Part shown: positions 1 to 5,639 of the stretch, one piece after another | Numbering within the stretch: position 1 is the stretch's first letter | How the letters are laid out: every line of letters starts with the position of its first letter | Source: Calditrichota bacterium | Lineage (GTDB): Bacteria > Electryoneota > RPQS01 | Reading direction: 5' to 3' | DNA length: 8,308 nucleotides | Assembly (NCBI GenBank): GCA_020057985.1 | Contig: JAGVEU010000161.1 | Span: 1-8,308, forward strand | The notes under the pieces: model-generated | What the model was told of the DNA's origin: nothing | The model's input: only the letters and a program-made list of their open reading frames with translations | Database searches by the model: none | Translations under genes and position numbers: made by a program

Positions 1-101
1 AAAAAATCCATCGGAGTCGCCGAACTCTGAGCGCCATTTAGGTTTTGACCATTCATCGCAATCTCGGCAAGCGCTTTCCGGCGCAAGGTTTCATTGGGCA
101 T
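1..101 (-). CDS. Partial unknown protein, N-terminal 33 codons only
   Basis: An open frame starts at ATG 101-99 and runs off the left edge of the window without a stop. The visible protein begins MPNETLRRKALAEIAMNGQ and continues with a Ser/Ala/Asn-rich stretch. The ATG lies 26 bases after the stop codon of the alpha/beta hydrolase gene and is preceded by AGGA about seven bases upstream, so it is probably the next gene of the same transcript. The visible part is a short charged helix-like segment followed by a low-complexity stretch, with no signal peptide and no membrane segment. I do not recognise a family, and this much sequence cannot support a function. The open frame is short enough to occur by chance; spacing and the weak ribosome binding site are the main support. 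Confidence 0.5.
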   Translation of the reverse strand, partial: MPNETLRRKALAEIAMNGQNLNGAQSSATPMDF

Positions 102-127
102 GAGAATTTCCTAAAGAGTATGTGTGT

Positions 128-1096
128 CTACAGAATCCACTTAACCAGCCGCTCAGCAACTGTCGGATGGTTCAGGTAGCCATAGAATTTGTGCGGGTTG
201 CTGCCTTCGCGGCCATTCCAAAACGTATAGATTCGCGGCAAGTCTTCGATGCTCGCAACGAGCTTCCGGTTCAGCATGTCTTTGAAATCGTCCGCTACGT
301 TTCCGTCATGCGCAACAAAATCGTCTTTCGCTGCGATATTCACCCAGTGCGAAATGTTCGCCGGATATTTTCCATCCTCCGGTTCGTCATTATCATACAA
401 GCCGCCTTTCACCGCCGGCTCGCCGAGCGGATTTCCCAGTGTGAGCCACAGCGAAATTTTCTTGTCGCGCACGTCCTTATATTCGCTCATCCGCGAGAAC
501 TTCCACAGCACGTCATAGGAAACCATGCAGCCCATACTGTGCGACACCAGACACACGTCGTCTCCATCAAGAAGCGCAGTCCGTAGAATAGTTTGTAGCC
601 GTTCACGAATCTCTGAGCCAGTCACCCGGCTAACCAGATAGGTGCCCAAATCCGGCAACATCTTTTCGATTAAACGCGTACTCAGACCGAAAACAGAGAG
701 CAACGGACTCAGCACTCTCGATATATCATCCACCAATGCGCTGTCCTTGACTTTTGCTAACAGTGCCTCATAATCGTGTTTCGTATGCTGGGCATTTGGC
801 CTTGCCAATAGTGTCTTCAGAGCATCGTCGTAACTGCCCGGCTTTTCAAACCAATCCGAGCCCACCTGAATCATGCCCTCTTTGGTCTTCGGCTGTGCTT
901 TGATCATCAGCCGGTTGCTTAAGTCACCATAGTACGCAAACGAGAGCTTGACCTGTTTCTGCTCGATCCGCTTAGCCGCTTCGTCGCTGTGTCTGCGCAA
1001 TCCCGCCAGCAAAGCCTGCTGCACCAATCGCCACTTCTCGTCATAGGTCGGTTTGGTAGCCCGACCATGAATCAAAATAATGTGCTTCTGTCCCAT
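128..1096 (-). CDS. Alpha/beta hydrolase (lipase/esterase-like serine hydrolase)
   Basis: This 322-residue protein is probably a cytosolic serine hydrolase of the alpha/beta fold. It opens with a typical first strand, 'HIILIHGRATKP' (residues 5-16), where the HG of the oxyanion region follows strand beta3. The nucleophile elbow is 'LVSHSMG' (183-189), giving Ser187 as catalytic serine. The acid is probably Asp258 or Asp259 in 'NIAAKDDFVAHD', and the base probably His310 in 'GYLNHPTV' near the C-terminus, which is the expected order. An insertion of about 110 residues between the first strand and the elbow, rich in charged residues, could form a lid. There is no signal peptide. ATG 1096 is well supported by GGAGG five bases upstream. 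The substrate cannot be inferred. It lies downstream of the tautomerase gene, separated by a hairpin-forming repeat, and upstream of a partial gene with a 26-base gap. Confidence 0.8.
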   Translation of the reverse strand: MGQKHIILIHGRATKPTYDEKWRLVQQALLAGLRRHSDEAAKRIEQKQVKLSFAYYGDLSNRLMIKAQPKTKEGMIQVGSDWFEKPGSYDDALKTLLARPNAQHTKHDYEALLAKVKDSALVDDISRVLSPLLSVFGLSTRLIEKMLPDLGTYLVSRVTGSEIRERLQTILRTALLDGDDVCLVSHSMGCMVSYDVLWKFSRMSEYKDVRDKKISLWLTLGNPLGEPAVKGGLYDNDEPEDGKYPANISHWVNIAAKDDFVAHDGNVADDFKDMLNRKLVASIEDLPRIYTFWNGREGSNPHKFYGYLNHPTVAERLVKWIL

Positions 1097-1141
1097 CTTT
1101 TCCTCCCTGAAAAAGTGATAGTTATGATTTCTTGGATTCCG

Positions 1142-1199
1142 GCAGGGTTGCGAAGACTTAACCCTGCTCGGCGGAGAGGGCGCACACGCAGGTGCGCCC
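1142..1199. repeat. Double inverted-repeat element between tautomerase and hydrolase genes
   Basis: Two perfect inverted repeats sit side by side. The first is GCAGGGTT (1142-1149), a 10-base loop, then AACCCTGC (1160-1167). The second is GGGCGCAC (1178-1185), a 6-base loop, then GTGCGCCC (1192-1199). The element nearly fills the gap between the tautomerase stop codon (1205-1207) and the hydrolase ribosome binding site. Read on the minus strand, the second half begins TGTAGGGGCGCACC. In my memory this resembles a class of GC-rich palindromic intergenic repeats seen in many uncultured bacteria, but I could not search for copies. Neither hairpin is followed by a T run on the minus strand, so neither is a classical Rho-independent terminator. 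An attenuating or RNA-stabilising role inside the transcript is possible. Confidence 0.65.
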
Positions 1200-1204
1200 C
1201 TACA

Positions 1205-1624
1205 TTAATCCTTCGGCAAATCGTAGTAATACTTCCGCTTTGCGAGTTCGTCAAACTTGTCAGACAACAGTTCGCCCTTCCAACCGACGTTGTCGTAAGG
1301 ATGTTCGCAGAGATGAATGATGGGAAGCCAGCCCGGTTGATCGAGGCATTCGGCGAACGCAGCGGAGAGAGACTTTACCAATTTGCGCTTGGCAGAATGG
1401 CTCAATCGCGGGCAGTAGAGCACAAGATGCAAATACGGCGTGTTGTTTCCATCCCACAAGACGCCGCCCATCGCAGCTTGTCCGTGGTCATACTCGTGGA
1501 GCACAACTCCGAAATCTTCGCGCTCGAATCCAGTACATTCGATCACCGCATCGGTGAGCCGCGCACAGAGTAGCTTGCGTTTGCTTGCGTCGGTCTTCGG
1601 GAGAGTGACTTCGAGGTTGGGCAT
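1205..1624 (-). CDS. Tandem-fused 4-oxalocrotonate tautomerase superfamily protein
   Basis: This 139-residue protein belongs to the tautomerase superfamily, whose members use an amino-terminal proline exposed after removal of Met1 as catalytic base. Here the start is MPNLEVTLPK, so Pro2 would be that residue. Two beta-alpha-beta units are visible. Unit one (2-58) ends in 'VVLHEYDHGQAAMGGV'; unit two (about 64-124) contains 'YLHLVLYCPRL', a helix, and 'IIHLCEHPYDNVGWKGEL'. Both halves keep the strand-turn signature typical of 4-OT subunits, and the total length resembles fused two-unit members such as malonate semialdehyde decarboxylase or cis-3-chloroacrylic acid dehalogenase. Only the first unit has the proline. 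The substrate is unknown. The ATG at 1624-1622 directly follows the TAG of the metalloprotease gene with no intervening base, suggesting translational coupling; no strong Shine-Dalgarno sequence is visible. Confidence 0.78.
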   Translation of the reverse strand: MPNLEVTLPKTDASKRKLLCARLTDAVIECTGFEREDFGVVLHEYDHGQAAMGGVLWDGNNTPYLHLVLYCPRLSHSAKRKLVKSLSAAFAECLDQPGWLPIIHLCEHPYDNVGWKGELLSDKFDELAKRKYYYDLPKD

Positions 1625-3775
1625 CTACTTCAGAAGCATCATCTTGCGGAGATCCGAAAACTCCGGCGTCGCGAGGCGATAGAGATAAACTCCGGTAGCC
1701 AGCGAAGAGCCATCAAATTCCACAAAGTGATGACCCGCATCCAGAGTTCCATTCACTAACTCGCTCACCAATCGCCCTTGAAGGTCGTAGATCTCCAATC
1801 GAACATTGCCGGAGCGAGCCAGTTCAAAGGCAATCCGCGTCGTGGGATTAAATGGATTCGGATAGTTCTGCTCAAGTCTGAAAGCAAGGGGCTGAAAGCC
1901 GTTACCGTTCACATTCAGATCCGGTACACCGACTCCATGCAACAGAACCGTATCGGGCGAGGAGGCAGCAGTATGGTTGATAACTAAGGCACCGTCGTAG
2001 GAAGTCAAAGCCGTTGGAGTGAAGCGCGGTCTGATAATCAGCGTCTGCCCCGGATTCAGAGTAATCGCCGAGAACTGCATGGAAAACGGCGCCGAAGTTG
2101 TTATCGCTTGGAGTGTGAGCGGGATATTGCCTTGCGCCCTCAGCACTACCGCAACGGAATCCGTGTGGTTAACAGGAACATCGCCAAAGTCCACATTGGT
2201 TCCGTTGACAAACACCAGCGACGAGTTCACCGCCGTACCCGATAGATCGCAACTCACGCTGCCGCCGGGGCCGTTATGAGATATATTCAGCGTACCTGTC
2301 TGAAGTCCCAATGCAGTGGCGAGGTAGGTCACATTCATGGCAAGGTCGCTATTAGGCGGCACGGTTTGAGGTGTGTTGGGCATCACTGAGAACTCGCCGG
2401 TCGTGCTAATAGAAGTTACTTGCAGCGGGTTGCCGGTTCCGTTTCTCAGGTTCGTAATCAGGGTAACGGGAACGCCAAGCGCCGTGGTATCGAAATCCAT
2501 TGGGCATGATGTCAGATAGGGATCAGAAAGATTGAAGATTTCGAATTCCAACTTGTAAAGCTGCATGACATTGGCGCTTCCGCCGGTCACCTCAATCAGA
2601 AAGCTGTCCCCCTGCACGGGAACCATGTAGCGATAGATACGCTCAATTTGTCCGGCCGGATGAGTATTGGATACAGCCAGTTGAGCGTCGCCTTGCCAGT
2701 CGTAAAGCGCCAGATTGAGGTCTTGGTCATCCCCGCTGTTAATCAGTGTGCCGGCAGTGCAGCTTCCATCGCCGTTTTGCGGACCGTCGAGATACTCGCG
2801 TCCATCGGGAATCAATGAAAGCGTAAAGCCGAATCCGGCGGGTATACTAAATCGGTAGTAATCTATGTCGCTGTTGTCGTCAATGCTGATTCTATTGATT
2901 GTCCGGTTGATGCCAAAGACTCCGAGCCGAACCGGATCATTTGCGTCGTCGCTGGGTTCATAGGGATCACCGTAGTTCCGTTGCGCCGCCCGAATATCAT
3001 CGTGCTGCGGGCCGTCGTAGGAGGATGAATAATAGGGTTCCAAGAGCTTCGTGCCGTTCGCCGGACACACGTGAGCCAATCCCCAACCGTGACCGTGCTC
3101 GTGGGCCACGATGTTGCGGAAGAAGATATAGTTCTGACCCGATGACGTCCAGTTCTCATCGGCATCGAGGACCATGTCACCTATATTTGGATAGTAGTCA
3201 TAAGCAAGAACGCCCGATGGGCCGTCAATAGAGACGCTGCCGATTCGCACGTCGCCACGGACACCCAAAATCCCCGGTGATGGTGGTCCGAAAGCAGCGC
3301 CGTCATCCGAGACTTGCACGTAGTTGATTCCGCATACGGCATTCCATTCGGCAAACACTTGAGCAAACTTGGTCTGCCACGTCTGCTGATTCCCAAAGAG
3401 TTGATTCATACGTGAGAAAAGCCGGCTCGGCCCACCGTCAATCGTCACACCGTCCGGGACAAAACTGTAGGTGATCGTAATGCGATCTCCCTGTCCGCCT
3501 GTATTGCCATCGGTAGCTGTGTTGCTCCAGCGATTATTAAGCTGAAAGTCGAGATTACGTGAGCCATGAATACGCTCCTCCCATTCCCGCATGTAGCTTT
3601 CCGGTGTGCCGGGTGCAAAACAGACAGCCAGTGGATCAGTAGCCGTAGCCACATCGGTGGAGGCATAGGCCGCAAAAGCAGGTTGTAGCCGGTTCAGGTG
3701 CGTGGTTTGCGCTCCTCCAAGGAGTACGACCGCGAGGAGTAAGAGGCTTATCGGGAGCAGTGCGATGTGTCTCAT
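1625..3775 (-). CDS. Secreted matrixin-like zinc metalloprotease with PPC-like, ASH and type IX sorting domains
   Basis: This is a multidomain exported protein, 716 residues from ATG 3775. Domains in order: signal peptide (1-22, likely cleaved after GGA before Gln23); a metzincin catalytic domain of matrixin type (about 60-270) with zinc motif HEHGHGWGLAH, giving ligands His225, His229, His235 and catalytic Glu226; a PPC-like beta domain (about 281-411) with 'DIDYYRFSI'; two choice-of-anchor-D/ASH immunoglobulin-like domains (about 416-516 and 518-616); and a C-terminal FlgD-like sorting domain (632-716) with 'EQNYPNPFNPTT' and 'LATGVYLYRL'. It is probably exported through Sec and then moved to the surface or released by a type IX-like system. 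The Met-turn methionine expected after the zinc motif appears to be replaced: the sequence is 'TKLLEPY' (Leu245). An in-frame TTG at 3787 would add four residues, but AAAGG before the ATG favours 3775. Confidence 0.85.
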   Translation of the reverse strand: MRHIALLPISLLLLAVVLLGGAQTTHLNRLQPAFAAYASTDVATATDPLAVCFAPGTPESYMREWEERIHGSRNLDFQLNNRWSNTATDGNTGGQGDRITITYSFVPDGVTIDGGPSRLFSRMNQLFGNQQTWQTKFAQVFAEWNAVCGINYVQVSDDGAAFGPPSPGILGVRGDVRIGSVSIDGPSGVLAYDYYPNIGDMVLDADENWTSSGQNYIFFRNIVAHEHGHGWGLAHVCPANGTKLLEPYYSSSYDGPQHDDIRAAQRNYGDPYEPSDDANDPVRLGVFGINRTINRISIDDNSDIDYYRFSIPAGFGFTLSLIPDGREYLDGPQNGDGSCTAGTLINSGDDQDLNLALYDWQGDAQLAVSNTHPAGQIERIYRYMVPVQGDSFLIEVTGGSANVMQLYKLEFEIFNLSDPYLTSCPMDFDTTALGVPVTLITNLRNGTGNPLQVTSISTTGEFSVMPNTPQTVPPNSDLAMNVTYLATALGLQTGTLNISHNGPGGSVSCDLSGTAVNSSLVFVNGTNVDFGDVPVNHTDSVAVVLRAQGNIPLTLQAITTSAPFSMQFSAITLNPGQTLIIRPRFTPTALTSYDGALVINHTAASSPDTVLLHGVGVPDLNVNGNGFQPLAFRLEQNYPNPFNPTTRIAFELARSGNVRLEIYDLQGRLVSELVNGTLDAGHHFVEFDGSSLATGVYLYRLATPEFSDLRKMMLLK

Positions 3776-3779
3776 GGTG

Positions 3780-3784
3780 CCTTT
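3780..3784 (-). promoter_or_regulatory. Ribosome binding site deciding the metalloprotease start
   Basis: AAAGG on the minus strand lies four bases before ATG 3775-3773. The alternative TTG (3787-3785) directly abuts this motif on its upstream side, so ribosomes bound here would use the ATG. This argues for the 716-residue form. Confidence 0.6.
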
Positions 3785-3838
3785 CAATCTCGTAAGTTTA
3801 GTATTAACAGATTATTACGTTTGCGTCGGGATAATTTG

Positions 3839-3864
3839 ATCTAATCGTTTAAGTTACATTAGAT
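3839..3864. repeat. Inverted repeat in metalloprotease promoter region
   Basis: ATCTAAT (3839-3845) and ATTAGAT (3858-3864) form a perfect 7-base inverted repeat with a 12-base spacer. It overlaps the -10 box of the predicted promoter, so it could be an operator for a dimeric regulator. AT-rich 7-base repeats also occur by chance. Confidence 0.35.
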
Positions 3865-3879
3865 TTTCTTTTCAAGCAA
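3851..3879 (-). promoter_or_regulatory. Possible sigma-70-type promoter for the metalloprotease operon
   Basis: On the minus strand, TTGCTT (3879-3874) and TAACTT (3856-3851) are separated by 17 bases, about 75 bases upstream of the metalloprotease ATG. Each box is an imperfect match. The position is sensible, because the upstream gene ends in a strong terminator and the protease therefore needs its own promoter in the 3776-3897 interval. I see no TAnnTTTG-type (Bacteroidetes sigma-ABfr) motif here. The -10 box lies inside the inverted repeat at 3839-3864. Confidence 0.3.
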
Positions 3880-3897
3880 GTGCTAAGCCACTTTCAT

Positions 3898-3924
3898 AAA
3901 AAAAAAGAGCGCGGCTACCCGCGC
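3898..3924 (-). terminator. Rho-independent terminator after the PLP lyase gene
   Basis: On the minus strand, stem GCGCGG (3924-3919), loop GTAG and stem CCGCGC (3914-3909) are followed by TCTTTTTTTTT (down to 3898). The hairpin is GC-only, has a four-base loop and is followed by a long T run. It begins 26 bases after the stop codon of the PLP lyase and ends transcription before the metalloprotease promoter region. Confidence 0.93.
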
Positions 3925-3950
3925 CCCTTACTCCTGCCTCTTGGGGACTC

Positions 3951-5216
3951 TCAGCACAACTTCAGCGCATCTTCCAAATCTTTGAGGATGTCCTCCGGCT
4001 CTTCAATTCCCACAGACAATCGCACCAGACCGTCGGTGATTCCGGAGTGGGCACGTGCTTCAGGGCTCATGGAAGCGTGGGTCATCGAGGCGGGATGCTG
4101 AATCAGTGAATCCACGCAGCCGAGACTTACCGCAAGCGAGATGACATGGACATGATTCAAGAGAGTCGTTGCTGCCTTGTATCCGCCTTTCAGATCAAAA
4201 GAGATCATGCCGCCAAAACCCTTCATCTGTTTTTTGGCGAGTTCATATTGCGGAAAACTCTTGAGGCCGGGATAGAAGACCTTTGAAATCTTGGGATGCT
4301 TCTCCAGATATTCGGCAACGACCATCGCACTCGCACAATGACGATCCATGCGGATAGGAAGTGTCTTTATTCCCAGATTGAGCAACCAACAATCGAAAGG
4401 TGAAGGACAACCGCCGACGTCTTTCATGGTGCCGTAGAGCGCATCCTTGATCTTATCATGTCTCGTAATCAGCGCTCCGCCGACAATGGTGCCATGACCG
4501 GAGAGATATTTTGTTGTACTGTGCATAACCACGTCCGCGCCGAGAGTAAGCGGCTGCTGAAGATACGGAGTGGCAAACGTATTATCCACAGCGACGACGC
4601 ACTCCGGACTCACTCGCTTGACAATCTTGCAGACCTCAGCGATGTCGGTTAACTCAAGCAGTGGGTTGGTGGGAGTCTCAAGAAAGATCATCTTAGCCGC
4701 GGGATTGGCTTTAATGGATTTCTCCACCTCTTCCAATTTTCCGGTATTCACAATCACGGTCTTCACACCAAATTTCGGCAGCACATTCACGAAGAAATGG
4801 TCAGTGGAGCCATACAACACTTCGCCGCGTAAGAGAGTGTCACCCGGATGCAGCAAGGCAAACGAGAGTCCGCTGGTGGCCGCCATGCCTGATGCATAAA
4901 TCAAAGAGGAGATGCGCACGTTTTCGGGATCGGCGAGTTTCAGATCGCGACCTTCGAGCGCATTCATTTTGGATTCCGCAACCATGACCGTCGGGTTGCC
5001 CATGCGGGTGTAAATGAAACCTTCCTTCTTTTGCGCGAAGAGTTCGGCTCCCTCTTCCGCGGAGTCGAAAACAAAGGTTGAGGTTTGGAAAATTGCGTTG
5101 GTGTGAGCCTTGGATTTAGGCTGACCCACTTTTTCACCCGCATGTAAACAGCGAGTACTGAAGCCGTACTTCAGATAGAATTGTTCGATAGCGTCTTTGC
5201 GTTTGGAGTCTTCCAT
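3951..5216 (-). CDS. PLP-dependent trans-sulfuration enzyme, methionine gamma-lyase-like
   Basis: This 421-residue protein is a fold-type I PLP enzyme of the Cys/Met metabolism family (methionine and cystathionine gamma-lyases, O-acylhomoserine sulfhydrylases). Visible hallmarks are 'GFSTRCLHAG' near the start, 'YTRMGNPT' (69-76, Tyr and Arg binding the phosphate of the neighbouring subunit), 'YASGMAA' (107-113), Tyr135 in 'LYGS' for ring stacking, 'ETPTNP' (180-185), Asp211 in 'VAVDNTFATP' for the pyridine nitrogen, Lys236 in 'STTKYLSGH' as Schiff-base lysine, and Arg399 in 'GLVRLSVGIE' for the substrate carboxylate. The tail 'LIQHPASMTHASMSPEARAH' is closest to methionine gamma-lyase, which releases methanethiol, ammonia and 2-oxobutyrate from methionine. 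The active-site cysteine of classical methionine gamma-lyases (YGCT) is Ser137 here, so cystathionine gamma-lyase or a sulfhydrylase remains possible. The ATG lacks a clear Shine-Dalgarno sequence. The gene appears monocistronic. Confidence 0.9.
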   Translation of the reverse strand: MEDSKRKDAIEQFYLKYGFSTRCLHAGEKVGQPKSKAHTNAIFQTSTFVFDSAEEGAELFAQKKEGFIYTRMGNPTVMVAESKMNALEGRDLKLADPENVRISSLIYASGMAATSGLSFALLHPGDTLLRGEVLYGSTDHFFVNVLPKFGVKTVIVNTGKLEEVEKSIKANPAAKMIFLETPTNPLLELTDIAEVCKIVKRVSPECVVAVDNTFATPYLQQPLTLGADVVMHSTTKYLSGHGTIVGGALITRHDKIKDALYGTMKDVGGCPSPFDCWLLNLGIKTLPIRMDRHCASAMVVAEYLEKHPKISKVFYPGLKSFPQYELAKKQMKGFGGMISFDLKGGYKAATTLLNHVHVISLAVSLGCVDSLIQHPASMTHASMSPEARAHSGITDGLVRLSVGIEEPEDILKDLEDALKLC

Positions 5217-5225
5217 AGGGGGAAA

Positions 5226-5255
5226 CGATGAATTATGAACGATGAACGATGAATA
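5226..5255. repeat. Short degenerate tandem repeat of GATGAA-type units
   Basis: Units of the form (C)GATGAA/(C)TATGAA recur: CGATGAAT, TATGAA, CGATGAA, CGATGAAT, with the 7-base unit CGATGAA repeated back to back in the middle. The array lies immediately upstream of the PLP lyase ATG, in the position where a ribosome binding site would be expected, and leaves that start without a purine-rich Shine-Dalgarno on the minus strand (the sequence there is pyrimidine-rich, TTTCCCCCT). Similar ATGAACG-like short repeats are, from memory, scattered between genes in several uncultured bacterial genomes. Confidence 0.55.
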
Positions 5256-5294
5256 AACGGAAAAAGTTTTTGACCGAACGAACTGGTTTACCTT

Positions 5295-5309
5295 CTATTT
5301 GTCAAATAG
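5295..5309. promoter_or_regulatory. Perfect 15-base palindrome containing a TTGACA box
   Basis: CTATTTG (5295-5301) and CAAATAG (5303-5309) flank one central base. On the minus strand the palindrome contains TTGACA (5305-5300), an exact -35 consensus, about 85 bases upstream of the PLP lyase start. The matching -10 position (TTCGTT after 17 bases) is poor. It is best read as a possible operator overlapping a promoter of the PLP lyase gene. No regulator gene is in the window. Confidence 0.4.
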
Positions 5310-5366
5310 TTGGCGTGGCTTTCGCGTAATTTGTTAGGGACATTTCGCTAATGTGCTGGGAGGAAT

Positions 5367-5398
5367 TGAGGAGGAGGGTGGCGCGATCCTCAGTTTTT
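5367..5398 (+). terminator. Weak candidate terminator hairpin on plus strand
   Basis: TGAGGA (5367-5372) pairs with TCCTCA (5387-5392) across a 14-base loop and is followed by G and five T residues (5394-5398). The stem is only six base pairs. No plus-strand gene lies upstream, so if real it would end a small RNA or block antisense transcription. Chance is a realistic alternative. Confidence 0.22.
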
Positions 5399-5498
5399 AA
5401 TATATGAACAAATGGCCACAATGTCAAGAGGCGTGGGGTTGGTTAAACTACTGATATTTGTGAAAGCTGCCAAGATGGCAGAGGCATGGGACAAAATT

Positions 5499-5600
5499 CT
5501 AAACCGCTGATATGCTGGAAGGCTGAAAGAGGAAGTTAGCCAGCACACCGATGAACGAGACAAGAGCGGCAAATAGAGTTGTCAATGAGCCCTTGTACAT
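5499..5600 (-). CDS. Possible 33-residue single-pass membrane microprotein
   Basis: An ATG at 5600-5598 opens a 33-codon frame ending at TAG 5501-5499. After MYKGS, the residues LTTLFAALVSFIGVLANFLF form one hydrophobic stretch long enough to span a membrane, followed by QPSSISAV. The frame is in the same phase as the SH3-like protein gene just upstream: between that TGA (5642-5640) and this ATG there are 13 sense codons and no further stop. The ribosome binding site is poor, since GGGAAGG lies about 14 bases upstream, rather far. It could be a genuine small membrane protein, a remnant of a once longer reading frame, or chance. I do not recognise a family. Confidence 0.28.
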   Translation of the reverse strand: MYKGSLTTLFAALVSFIGVLANFLFQPSSISAV

Positions 5601-5639
5601 CTTGATGAAAGGAACCTTCCCGTTGCAATGCCGGAGGCA

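Larger units (their letters stand above)
5217..5639. other. 423-base stretch without a convincing long gene
   Basis: This interval lies between the PLP lyase start and the stop codon of the SH3-like membrane protein gene. It holds a short tandem repeat (5226-5255), a perfect 15-base palindrome with a TTGACA box (5295-5309), a possible plus-strand hairpin with T run (5367-5398), a small hairpin at 5467-5481, and a 33-codon hydrophobic frame (5499-5600). A 60-codon frame at 5390-5572 on the minus strand overlaps the latter in another phase and looks spurious. The promoter of the PLP lyase should lie in the part nearest 5217. Confidence 0.6.

Noticed and set aside
1142..1199. Reading the two hairpins as a Rho-independent terminator
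   Set aside because: Neither stem is followed by a run of T on the minus strand, so they are better treated as a repeat element.
989..1573. Long plus-strand frame of 194 codons across hydrolase and tautomerase
   Set aside because: It crosses the intergenic hairpin repeat and lies antisense to two genes with clear family motifs and better starts.
2941..3231. Plus-strand 96-codon frame opposite the protease
   Set aside because: It is Arg/His/Pro-rich in the way expected from the reverse complement of a coding region, and lies fully inside the protease gene.
5467..5481. Small hairpin CTGCC/GGCAG as terminator of the SH3-like membrane gene
   Set aside because: The stem has only five base pairs and the minus-strand sequence after it (CTTTCAC) has no proper T run.
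5390..5572. 60-codon minus-strand frame in the gene-poor gap
   Set aside because: The peptide has no domain-like pattern, no ribosome binding site, and overlaps the hydrophobic small frame in another phase.
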